The translations under genes and the position numbers were made by a program. Shown here in pieces: positions 7,532 through 15,325 of a stretch of 39,419 bases of DNA (the first letter of the stretch is position 1; every line of letters begins with the position of its first letter). This stretch comes from Acidobacteriaceae bacterium (lineage in GTDB: Bacteria > Acidobacteriota > Terriglobia > Terriglobales > Acidobacteriaceae), in assembly GCA_027452245.1 (NCBI GenBank), contig DAIDGW010000160.1, forward strand, positions 1-39,419, read 5' to 3'. The notes beneath the pieces are model-generated. The model had not been told where the DNA came from. It did no database searches and saw only the letters and a program-made list of their open reading frames with translations.

Positions 7532-9934
7532 ATGACAGTAGATTGGAAAGAAGCCCTAACAGCCGCTGCACGAGATGCAAAGGCATTTTTTGAATCCGTA
7601 GAACTCGTCAACAACGAGGCCCACGCACGCACAGTCATCGCATTGCTGCGTGCCTTCGGCGACGACTCCTCCGCTCTCATTTTCGCGGAACCGAGAACCC
7701 CTGAACGGGCCGCTGACGAAAACGCTCGGCCCACGGATATTCTCGTCCTCCACAGAGAGCTCGGAGCATTTCTCGTCGAGGTTAAAGGGTGGGTAGTGGC
7801 CGAAATTGTCGGTATCGAAGCAGGTACGATCTATCGGCAAGTGAGAGGCAGCGTTCAGACTGCCAACCCATGGAATCAGGCGCAAAATGCCGCAGGACAG
7901 TTGAAGGATGCTACGAGCAAGGTGGTTCGTGCGAGAGGTCTTTCGATAAAAGATGTTCCGTATTTCGACTGGATCATCGCACTGCCAAACATATCTAAAT
8001 CTGATTGGGAAAGTCGCGGATATCATCGCTCACTTAACGGATGTGAACTGCTCGTTTCAGATGATCTATCCGATCCATCAGCGTTGCGGGAAAGACTCAA
8101 AACTTATATCGCTCGCAAGGCGGGTAATCGACTTCCTTTCGTGCGCGATCAATTGGACCACGTTCGCGAAGCTTTGGGAAGTTCTGTCGTTATCAACCGC
8201 CGAAGAACTCGACTCGTAAATGGGACATCAGAACGACTCGGCGCAAAAATCGATTCCCTTGAAGTTGCTGGGAAGCGATTATCCGACGAACAAATGGAAC
8301 TGATTCAAGCAGAGTTCGATGGACGACCGCAACTGGTTCGCGGTGTCGCAGGAAGCGGGAAGTCCATAGTGTTGATCAAGAACCTTGTTAATCTTATCGA
8401 CAGAACCGTCAACACCGATCAACTATCGCTCATTACTCCTGCTTCAAAACGCTTTTTAGTGGTCTGCTTCAACCGGTCTCTGGTCCCATTTCTTCGGGAT
8501 CATTTCAGCGCATCATACCGGGAATTGATACATCGCGATCCCCAGTCCTGCGTCGATATTCACCACTTGAACGGACTTCCCTATGCTCATAGTAAAAGAT
8601 ATGGAGGTCCTCTCGAATATCGCTTTTTTCAGGCAAACAAGAATCGGGAAATCGCACTCGACTATTGCGTTCAACTAGACCGACTGGAAAAAACGGATCC
8701 CGAGCGCCTCGCCGCGATTCAGTATGACGCAGTCTACGTAGACGAAGGCCAGGATCTATTCGAAGAAGAGTTTGTGCTCCTTTTGAAATTCCTGAAGACT
8801 GATCCAAAGACGGGATTGAAGAACATCGTTATTTTTTATGACGATGCGCAAAACCTCTATGGCCGTCCACGCCCGACCTGGAGCCGATTGGGCATCGACG
8901 TAGCAGGTAGAACGAGAGTAATGAAGAAGTGCTTCCGAAATACAAAGCAGACTGTCGAATTCGCGTTCAACCTTTTGCTGGGGGTAAAGGCAGAGTCACG
9001 AGTGAAGACAAAGAGCTTCGCAGATGTCGAGAAGCTCAAAGAAAATGGGCTCGTTCGCGAGCTGCCAGACCGGTGGGAAGTGGGCTTTGCGGAACGAATC
9101 GGAGAACCACCGCACGTTGCTCTCTTTGGAACCCGTGAGCAGGAGAAGGCATGGATCGTGTCTACCATTCGAGAACTCATTACCGAACAGGCAGTGCGCC
9201 CCAGTGACATCCTCTTAGTTGCTGAAATGCCACAGGAGTTCGAGAGCATCGCAAATGCCCTTAAGGAACAATGTAAAGAGATTTGGAGAGTCATCAAACC
9301 TTACGGAAAGAGTGATAATCCAGAAAGAGACAGATTCATCTTTGAAGACGGGTGCCTGACATTAGCCACGGTTCAGGCCGCAAAGGGTTATGACAGTCCA
9401 GTCGTATTTTTGATGGGCATCGATCTGTTCGGACAAGCGACCGAAGGACGAGCACAATTCTATGTCGGAGCCAGTCGAGCAAAGCTGCGGCTTTATGTGA
9501 CAGGACTTCGTGGCATGGGTGGTCTCGCTGAAGAAGCAGAGGCCGTTTCAAACCTTTTGGCGACCAGCGTCCCCGCTGTTAGCACTCCTCCCTCTGAGCC
9601 CAACCATTCTGTGAAAGTCCCGGGAAGTCCAAGGCCGAACAAGACTCCAATTCCCGCACGTTCTATACAACCAGAGGTCCAAATACCATCACGGCCAGTG
9701 GCATCGCCCCCTGTTGTTCTCCAAGCCTTTACCCCACGGCTTCGTCGTGGTGCAACTGTGCAGCATCCTCAACTCGGTGTGGGGAGAGTTGTTCAAGATG
9801 GGAGCCGGAAATACTTAAGTTCAACAGGTCGCTGGGAAGAAGACGTGAGAGTGCAATTTGGCGGAACGATTAAGAAGTTGGAGGTCGGCGCGGAAGGTCT
9901 CATTTTGCTGGCGGAACCTGGGAAATCACAGTAG
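7532..9934 (+). CDS. NERD nuclease - UvrD-like helicase fusion protein
   Basis: The protein has 800 residues from ATG 7532; in-frame TTG 7502 and ATG 7505 are alternatives. The NERD nuclease-related domain (about 20-190) has Asp69 in RPTDILVLH, the E-x-K motif EVKGW at 83-87, and the NPWNQAQNAAGQLKDA motif near 112-127. A superfamily 1 helicase core follows: Q motif around Gln254, Walker A GVAGSGKS at 271-278, motif II VYVDEGQD at 401-408, motif III IVIFYDDAQNLYG, motif V TVQAAKGYDSPVVFLMG and motif VI YVGASRAK. After a Pro-rich linker there is a small beta domain (RRGATVQHPQLGVGRVVQD, VRVQFGG) like the UvrD/PcrA C-terminal Tudor-like module. All catalytic motifs look intact. NERD-helicases are known in prokaryotic defence (for example the Nhi nuclease-helicase); defence use here is inferred. 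Confidence 0.93.
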   Translation: MTVDWKEALTAAARDAKAFFESVELVNNEAHARTVIALLRAFGDDSSALIFAEPRTPERAADENARPTDILVLHRELGAFLVEVKGWVVAEIVGIEAGTIYRQVRGSVQTANPWNQAQNAAGQLKDATSKVVRARGLSIKDVPYFDWIIALPNISKSDWESRGYHRSLNGCELLVSDDLSDPSALRERLKTYIARKAGNRLPFVRDQLDHVREALGSSVVINRRRTRLVNGTSERLGAKIDSLEVAGKRLSDEQMELIQAEFDGRPQLVRGVAGSGKSIVLIKNLVNLIDRTVNTDQLSLITPASKRFLVVCFNRSLVPFLRDHFSASYRELIHRDPQSCVDIHHLNGLPYAHSKRYGGPLEYRFFQANKNREIALDYCVQLDRLEKTDPERLAAIQYDAVYVDEGQDLFEEEFVLLLKFLKTDPKTGLKNIVIFYDDAQNLYGRPRPTWSRLGIDVAGRTRVMKKCFRNTKQTVEFAFNLLLGVKAESRVKTKSFADVEKLKENGLVRELPDRWEVGFAERIGEPPHVALFGTREQEKAWIVSTIRELITEQAVRPSDILLVAEMPQEFESIANALKEQCKEIWRVIKPYGKSDNPERDRFIFEDGCLTLATVQAAKGYDSPVVFLMGIDLFGQATEGRAQFYVGASRAKLRLYVTGLRGMGGLAEEAEAVSNLLATSVPAVSTPPSEPNHSVKVPGSPRPNKTPIPARSIQPEVQIPSRPVASPPVVLQAFTPRLRRGATVQHPQLGVGRVVQDGSRKYLSSTGRWEEDVRVQFGGTIKKLEVGAEGLILLAEPGKSQ

Positions 9935-9953
9935 ATCTCCCCTGAGGTGCTAA

Positions 9954-10256
9954 ATGGCTTGTTGTCGCCAATGCGCGGTTTTCATTGCGGAAGATGACAA
10001 ATCAGCATCTCTCTGTGAGATTTGTGGTCAACCCGTAGTTTATTGCTCGGATCAGAAATGTACCACGCAAGAATGTGCTCTCATATGCGAGGGAATGGAT
10101 GATTATGGACGAGCAGAATCCGACGTGTTAGACGAGGACCTAAGCTCGGCTAGTCGTAAAGGTTTAGATTACTTTGGGTTAGCCAAATCCGGATGGCAAG
10201 ACGATGATCTAAGGTCCCTCAGCAAAAAGGGGCCGCGGAAAGATCCGTTCTTCTGA
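9954..10256 (+). CDS. Small Cys-rich (zinc-ribbon-like) protein with internal duplication
   Basis: A 100-residue protein starting 19 nt after the helicase stop, with a GAGG ribosome-binding site. The N-terminal half has Cys pairs suggesting one or two zinc-binding knuckles (CRQC, CEIC, then YCSDQKC and QEC, ALIC). The C-terminal half contains an approximate duplication of about 22 residues: DYGRAESDVLDEDLSSASRKG, then DYFGLAKSGWQDDDLRSLSKKG. Both units share DY...(D/E)DL.S.S(R/K)KG. No known family is recognised. Spacing and strand place it as the last gene of the operon, possibly as a partner or regulator of the helicase. Confidence 0.75.
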   Translation: MACCRQCAVFIAEDDKSASLCEICGQPVVYCSDQKCTTQECALICEGMDDYGRAESDVLDEDLSSASRKGLDYFGLAKSGWQDDDLRSLSKKGPRKDPFF

Positions 10257-10287
10257 TTGCCCGATACAATGGAAATAGAAAGGCTTC

Positions 10288-10308
10288 TTTCGGGATAGTA
10301 CCCCGAAA
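10288..10308 (+). terminator. Hairpin after the NERD-helicase operon
   Basis: TTTCGGG (10288-10294) pairs with CCCGAAA (10302-10308) over a 7-nt loop, 31 bp after the last stop of the operon. The following run is A/T-rich but not a strict U-tract. Confidence 0.45.
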
Positions 10309-10350
10309 TATGGCGATCCATGTCGATGAAAACACTACCGATAATCGCTA

Positions 10351-10363
10351 GTGGAGGCGGCGG
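10351..10363 (-). repeat. att-like repeat copy B (partial)
   Basis: GTGGAGGCGGCGG repeats the core of copies A and C, 107 bp before copy C. Similarity stops at the following AAATG, so this is a shorter copy. Two near-adjacent copies suggest tandem or repeated integration. Confidence 0.5.
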
Positions 10364-10457
10364 AAATGCGTTCTTCTTAAGCCATTGATTACAAATATGA
10401 TAACTACATGCAATGTTGGTCGTCACTTCACATAATTCATTTATTATCAATTACTTA

Positions 10458-10478
10458 TGGTGGAGGCGGCGGAAGTCG
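10458..10478 (-). repeat. att-like repeat copy C (ssrA 3'-end remnant)
   Basis: TGGTGGAGGCGGCGG followed by AAGTCG, then AACC: 20/21 identical to copy A. On the minus strand it preserves GGTTCGACTTCC, the T-loop, and the acceptor end. Stem pairing of the T-arm is broken, so it is not a functional tmRNA end. Confidence 0.65.
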
Positions 10479-10495
10479 AACCTTTTATGCCTTTG

Positions 10496-10518
10496 AAAAC
10501 ACGTAAGTTATGTGTTTT
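10496..10518. terminator. AT-rich hairpin beside att copy C
   Basis: AAAACAC (10496-10502) and GTGTTTT (10512-10518) pair over a 9-nt loop and are followed by another T. It could terminate transcription entering from the left. The remainder of 10519-10659 shows nothing recognisable. Confidence 0.35.
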
Positions 10519-10659
10519 TGAGGGTCTGAAATGACCAAAAAGCCCAGAATGCCAAATCGACTGTACGTTTGTTGTGCGGCGGAAGCTCCTCCGTCTGTGT
10601 GGTTCCCCCAAAAAGGCAGCAGTTCGATTTCTTCGGGGTGCAGATCCCGGATTCCTTCG

Positions 10660-11470
10660 CAAGCCGCGGCGTAAAGCGCGCCGCTTTCTGCTTCCAGTTG
10701 AAGATGAGCGATTTGGGAACAACACCAGCGGTGGCCTGTTCACTTTAGGTTCCCGCACGCAACTCGCGGCGGGTTTCCCGCAGCGCAAGCACCTGCGCAG
10801 TTTTTCCGACTCCCATATCGTCCGCCAGGCAACCGCCAAAGGAGAATCGGCCCAAAAAGCGCATCCAACCCACACCTTCGCGCTGATATTGCTGCAGTTT
10901 GCCAGCGAAACCGGCAGGCTGATCGGCGGGCGCGATCTGCTGAAAGTCCTCCAGTTCGTTGCGCACGCGCAGAAAGGCTTCGCCGCAGCTTACCGCCGGT
11001 CGGGTTTCCAAATGTGCATCGAGCAATCCCGGCTGTCCGGAGCCGAAGCGGATGCGATCGGCAGTCGCATCGCCCATGGCAGCCACTACGCCGAAGCGTT
11101 GCAGCCATTCCTCCGGCAGCAGGCCAAATGAGCCTTCATCCACTTCAGCGTCACCATGGTTTCACCGCGTTTGAGTGCCTGCAGAAGTTGCAGCAACCGA
11201 GCCTTCGTTTCACCGTAATCGACCTCTCCGTTCAGCTCAAACCAGTCCAGGCCGCTGGTGATTTCCGCGCGCGCATCTCGGGGACGGCGAAAGGTCTTGC
11301 CTTCGGCGACAATGTGCCAGCCCACATCCATCACGGCGCGCACAATGCGCGGCGGTTTGGCCGGAGTAAACTCCCAGCAGGCTTGGCTGTCCCAGGTGCT
11401 TCGGGAATCGGACGCATGGCCATGTTGTACGCTCCTGAAGAGGGAACTTTCGTATGCTCGTCGAACAGCA
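10660..11470 (-). pseudogene. Broken SNF2-family helicase (N-terminal part and motif I)
   Basis: Reading the minus strand, an SNF2-type protein is traceable in pieces. The pieces are DVGWHIVAEGKTFRRP and GLDWFELNGEVDYGE (frame of 11086-11508), then after a frameshift near 11140 DEGSFGLLPEEWLQRFG. Next come the ATPase motif I segment YQREGVGWMRFLGRF with LADDMGVGKTAQVLAL, a TAA stop at 10745, and after it VVPKSLIFNWKQKAARFTPRL (motif Ia region). Similarity ends near 10660, losing motifs II-VI. It lies head-to-head with another broken SNF2 gene. Confidence 0.8.
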
Positions 11471-13917
11471 GATCGCCGCGCGGCAGGAAAGGGCGGCCGC
11501 GGCGCCACTCAAGATCGTGAAACATCCCGCAAGCGGACCTTAAGGCGATTACACGGTCAAGTCGGCCAGCGGGCGGACCTACAAGGTGGCTGTTCGCGGC
11601 CTGGGACTCTTCGAGAATTATCGCTCGTGCCCGGATTTCGCGATCAATACTCTGGGAACCTGCAAGCACGTCGAGGCGATGCTTCTACGGCTGCGGAAGC
11701 GCCATCAGAAGACGTTGGAAGCCGCGAAGTTCAAGCGCACGCGCGCATCGATTTTGCTTCAGTACGGGAATACGATCGAAGTGCGGCTGCACATGCCCGC
11801 TTCGCCTTCGCCTGCGCTCCTGTCGCTCGCAGCGGAGCACTTCGACGCCAACAGCCTTCTGCGCCGCGACCGTTACCGGCGTTTCTCCGATGTGCTGGAG
11901 GCGCTGCGCAACGCCGATGGCCAGGCGGTGATCTACAGCGACGTTCTGGATTACATCGACCGGGAAAACGAGCTGGCCGAAGGTCTCGAACTGGAGCGCA
12001 AGCTGCTGGCGAAACTGAAGCGGGGGCTGGATTCGACGGCTGGCGTCCTGAAGACCACGCTGCTGCCGTATCAGGCGCGCGGCGCGATCTTCGCGGCTTG
12101 CCGCGGACGCATGGTCCTGGCCGACGACATGGGGCTAGGCAAGACAGTTCAAACGCTGGCCATGGCCGAGTTATTGCGTCAACGGCGGGGAATCGAAAGA
12201 GTGCCGGTGATTGCACCGGCTTCGGTCAAATACCAATGGAAGACGGAGATCGAAAAGTTCACCGATTGCTCCGTGAAGGTCGTGGAAGGTCTGTTGCCGC
12301 AGCGGCGCGCGATATATGCGTCCCCGGAGTCTTTCACTCTCACCAACTACGAGCTCGTTCTCAAAGACATTCGATACATGCAGGAATTGCGTCCGGACCT
12401 GATTGTCCTCGACGAGGCGCAGCGAATCCGCAACTGGACCACCGCAACCGCGCGCACCATCAAACAATTGAAAAGCCGCTACGCCCTGGTGCTTACCGGC
12501 ACGACACTCGAAAACAAACTGGAGGAGCTGTTTTCCGTTGCGGAGTTCGTAGATGGCCGCAGGCTGGGGCCGGCTTTCCGCTTCGTAGACGAACACCGGG
12601 TGCTGGACGACAAGGGCCATCTGACCGGCTATCGCGGCCTGTATCAGATTCACGAGCAGTTGGCCCCAATCCTGCTGCGGCGCACGCGCCCCGAGGTGCT
12701 GAAGTATCTGCCCGAGCGAACCGACATAGTCTTCCGCGTGCCGTTGACCAGCCAGCAGGCGGAACCTTACTACGAGCAGAGCGATATGCTGGCGGCGCTC
12801 ATGCGCAAATGGGAACGCCAGGGCTGGCTCTCCGAGATCGATCAAAAGCGCATTCTCTGCTACATCCAAAACATGCGCATGTTGTGTAACTCGACATTTC
12901 TCATCGACAAGCAGACCCATCATTCGCCCAAGCTCCAGGAGTTCCGCAGATCATGACCGACTTCGTCAAGGGCGAAGACCGAAAAGTGGTGGTGTTCAGC
13001 GAGTTCGAACGGATGACGCACCTGGCAGCAGAAGAGCTGCGCAAGCTGGGCATCGGATTCGTGTCTCTCCATGGTGGTGTTCCGTCGCGCCAGCGCGGCG
13101 CCTTGATCGAGAAGTTTCGCAACGATTCGGCCTGCAAAGTCTTTCTCTCGACCGATGCGGGAGGCGTTGGCCTCAATCTGCAAGCAGACTCGGTGGTTGT
13201 GAACTTCGAGCCTCCGTGGAACCCGGCACGGCTGGAGCAGCGCATCGGGCCCGTACACCGGCTGGGCCAGTCGCGTTCTGTACACGTAATTCACATGCTC
13301 ACGGAGAAGAGCATCGAAGAGCGCGTGTGGGAAACGCTGCAGTTGAAGAAGTCGCCTTTTGCTGGCGTCTTCGATTCACCCACGGATGAGGTGAGCTTCG
13401 CCAAGCTGGGCCGCAAGACGATGCTACAGGCAGTGAAAGAGATTTTCTCCGAACAACCGGGACGGCCGAAGCCGGTAATTGATCACGCTCCCGCCGAGGC
13501 GGTTGCTGTTCCGCAGGCGCTGCAGGACCTGCAGACGCAGTCGGCGGGTTTAGCGGGTGCAACGGTACCAGTGCCTGCAGGCACTCGTCCTTCGCCTCCG
13601 GCAACTCCTGGCGGCAACGTCGTCGAACTGGCTGCGGCCTCGTTCATCGAGGCTGGACTGCGATTGATCGAATCAATCACAGCGGGCAGCGTGGTGGGCG
13701 GCAGGGCGGCTCGTTCCACGGCCGCTTCCGCACCGCGCGTGGCTCAAGTGTTACCCACCCTAATTCACTAGCGATCCCCCAGACGAACCGCCCGGCATTG
13801 ACCATCCCTCTCCCCGATTCAGTGACCCCGGAGCGGCTCACCAGCGCGTTTTCGGCCCTGCTGATCATGTTCGGACAATCCGTGAGCGCAACTGCCACTC
13901 CAAAGAGCCAGAGTTGA
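11454..13917 (+). pseudogene. Broken SNF2-family helicase, nearly full length
   Basis: From ATG 11454 the frame meets TAA at 11541, then resumes. It has a SWIM-like zinc finger (SCPDFAINTLGTCKH, first Cys of CxC replaced by Arg), SNF2 motif I DDMGLGKT, motif II LDEAQRIRNW and motif III LTGTTLENK (Thr for the usual Pro). At 12953-12956 the frame ends in TGA overlapping a new ATG (ATGA). The second frame (12953-13771) carries motif V LSTDAGGVGLNLQ and motif VI LEQRIGPVHRLGQ (Pro for the usual Arg). A third frame (SVTPERLTSAFSALL) continues the likely tail to 13917. The ATGA could couple two half-proteins, but a nonsense codon, frameshifts and altered motif residues together favour a pseudogene. 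Confidence 0.8.
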
Positions 13918-14052
13918 CCGGCATCAACCCAAGAATAAGTTCGTCACCGTGAAACCAATCGTCAAGTTTATGCCATTGTCGAAGGTTCCAATCAGACGAA
14001 GTGAGCGGGAACTGGGATGGTCTGGGAAACGGTCTGGTTACGGGTGTGAGAC

Positions 14053-14964
14053 TTAAAGAAAAGACAGCCGGTCAGTCGCCTGATCGATTGCGTACCCGAT
14101 TGCGCTGTAGCCCCTTAATCTGCGCTCGTACATCCTTGCCAGCATCGGCACCCCGTTGTCGATGTAATCATAGACTTGGACGACGCGCTTGTTGTCGTGG
14201 AGACGATGAAGGCGGCCAGCATATTGCTGCAGCGTCCCCTTCCAGGAGATTGGCATGGCAAGAAACAATGTGTCCAGGCGCGCATCGTCGAATCCTTCGC
14301 CGAAATAGCTTCCTGTCGCCAGAATCATACGCGATTCGTTGTCTGGCACAGCCGCCATTGCTTCTGCGGTCAGCCGGCGCTGCTTCTTGCCCATGCCGCC
14401 CTTCAAAACAAAAACGTGTTGAGCGGTGCCACTGAGTCTTGTTGCGAAATACTGTAGATGCTCCGTCCTGCCCGTCAGGAGCAGAGGCGCGCGTCCTGAC
14501 TCGATGGCATGTACGATGTCGTCGGCGATCATTGCATTGCGCAACGCATCATTCGACAGTGCACCGTAGACATCCTGAATCGTCACTTCGGTGAGATCGG
14601 GCGGCATCCGGAAATCCGTGTGGTGGGGAACCACCCTATGTTCGAAAGGGTTCATTTCGGCCATTGCCTTGGCGCTCATGCTGAACCGGACAGGGCCACA
14701 CTGCATATTGATAATTGGATGGTGCCCATCTTTTCTTGTCGGGGTAGCGGTCAAACCGACGTCATATTTTGCTTTCACCTGTTTCATCACCTGCTCAAAC
14801 GTAATCGCAGATATGTGGTGGCATCCATCGACGATGACTTGGCCGTATTCAGCCAGCTCGCTCGTTGAGGCGTTAAGAGAGAACATCCATGGTTTCTTCG
14901 TCAGATTCGGCGAAGAGCGGCAATGTTTCATGAGGATTTGAGGGGATTGAATTTTAATCGACAT
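14053..14964 (-). pseudogene. Truncated superfamily 2 helicase with destroyed Walker B
   Basis: A 303-residue open frame resembles the C-terminal two-thirds of the helicase that accompanies archaeo-eukaryotic primases in 'TOTE'-type conflict systems (family recollection, not searched). The block VIVDGCHHISAITFEQV stands where DECHH is expected, so the catalytic Glu is Gly. It is followed by motif III GLTATPTRKDGHHP, then motifs V and VI, ATGSYFGEGFDDARLD and LQQYAGRLHRLH. The ATP-binding Walker A half is absent because the gene is cut at about 14890 next to an ISL3-type transposase remnant. The sequence 13918-14052 between the neighbouring pseudogenes holds nothing recognisable. Confidence 0.8.
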
Positions 14965-15235
14965 TCACGACGCGCAGTCGGAGCAAATCGAATTTGGCAC
15001 GTCCATCCATGGAGCGTTTGATCAGCTTCAAGCGGTGAATCCGTCCTTCGACTGGACCATTGCTCCAAGGTTGTTGAAGGGCGCAAGCAGCGCGGTTTCA
15101 TCGTGACAGAGATGTTTTGCAAAGCTTGCCAGCAAGCTGTTTTTTGCTCTGCCCTTCCAACTGGACCAGGCGGCTGCGTCTCGTTGCTGATTTTGGCTTG
15201 ACGAGTTTTCGCACAGCCGACTAATATGCACTGAT
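14954..15235 (-). pseudogene. ISL3-family transposase C-terminal remnant
   Basis: On the minus strand the frame AAAWSSWKGRAKNSLLASF..FAKHLCHDETALLAPF shifts into PWSNGPVEGRIHRLKLIKRS, then MDGRAKFDLLRLRV, ending in TAA at 14954. The WSNGPVEG..(H/N)RLKLIKR and GRA.FDLLR.RV motifs are the hallmark C-terminus of ISL3-type DDE transposases (the Glu of the catalytic triad lies in VEG). The frame is broken and only the C-terminal end remains, so it is inactive. It abuts the truncated helicase and lies in front of the fucosidase promoter. Confidence 0.8.
15198..15227 (+). promoter_or_regulatory. Sigma70-type promoter of GH29 fucosidase 1
   Basis: TTGACG (15198-15203), an 18-bp spacer and TAATAT (15222-15227) form a good -35/-10 pair about 100 bp before the fucosidase start. 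The -35 lies inside transposase remnant sequence. Confidence 0.6.
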
Positions 15236-15242
15236 ATATCAG
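15231..15242. promoter_or_regulatory. GntR/FCD-type operator CTGATATATCAG
   Basis: A perfect 12-bp palindrome just downstream of the -10 box, overlapping the likely transcription start. An 11/12 copy lies in the intergenic region of the GntR regulator and SDR gene (17807). The TGATATATCA form suits FadR/FCD-type GntR operators, so binding by the regulator at 16957-17706 is likely. Confidence 0.6.
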
Positions 15243-15279
15243 AGCTGCAGGGCAACATCGTTGAGTTGCCCTGCAGCTC
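15242..15279 (+). promoter_or_regulatory. Perfect 15-bp hairpin in the fucosidase 1 leader
   Basis: GAGCTGCAGGGCAAC (15242-15256) and GTTGCCCTGCAGCTC (15265-15279) pair perfectly over an 8-nt loop, 46 nt before the start codon. No U-tract follows. It may stabilise the mRNA, attenuate, or be the trace of an insertion element end. Confidence 0.6.
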
Positions 15280-15325
15280 ACAAGCATCCACACTGGCATG
15301 GCGGACGCAGGTCCGAGGAGAAGCG

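Larger units (their letters stand above)
5626..10478 (+). mobile_element. Putative integrative island bounded by ssrA-type repeats
   Basis: The 21-bp sequence at 5626-5646 and the copy at 10458-10478 are direct repeats differing at one base. Both match, in reverse, the T-arm and acceptor 3' end of a tmRNA gene, ending CCGCCGCCTCCACCA. The 3' end of ssrA is a classic target of tyrosine integrases, and an integrase stub lies just outside the left repeat. The interior holds a complete four-gene operon (6011-10256). The boundaries are inferred from the repeats; an empty-site comparison would settle them. Confidence 0.6.

Noticed and set aside
7066..7593. 175-codon plus-strand frame overlapping the DUF4236 gene
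   Set aside because: It spans three better-supported genes in another frame and has no domain.
10458..10478. Possible complete tmRNA or tRNA gene on the minus strand
   Set aside because: Only the acceptor and part of the T-arm are preserved; the T-stem does not pair and no tRNA-like 5' part was found upstream.
10574..11131. 185-codon plus-strand frame
   Set aside because: It is antisense to the SNF2 remnant, whose minus-strand frames contain clear ATPase motifs.
11258..12889. 543-codon open frame on the plus strand
   Set aside because: It overlaps the SNF2 gene in another frame; all helicase motifs are in the 11586-12956 frame and this translation is Arg/Gly/Ala-rich noise typical of GC-rich shadow frames.
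12171..12923. 250-codon minus-strand frame
   Set aside because: It is antisense to the SNF2 ATPase domain; no motif or ribosome-binding site.
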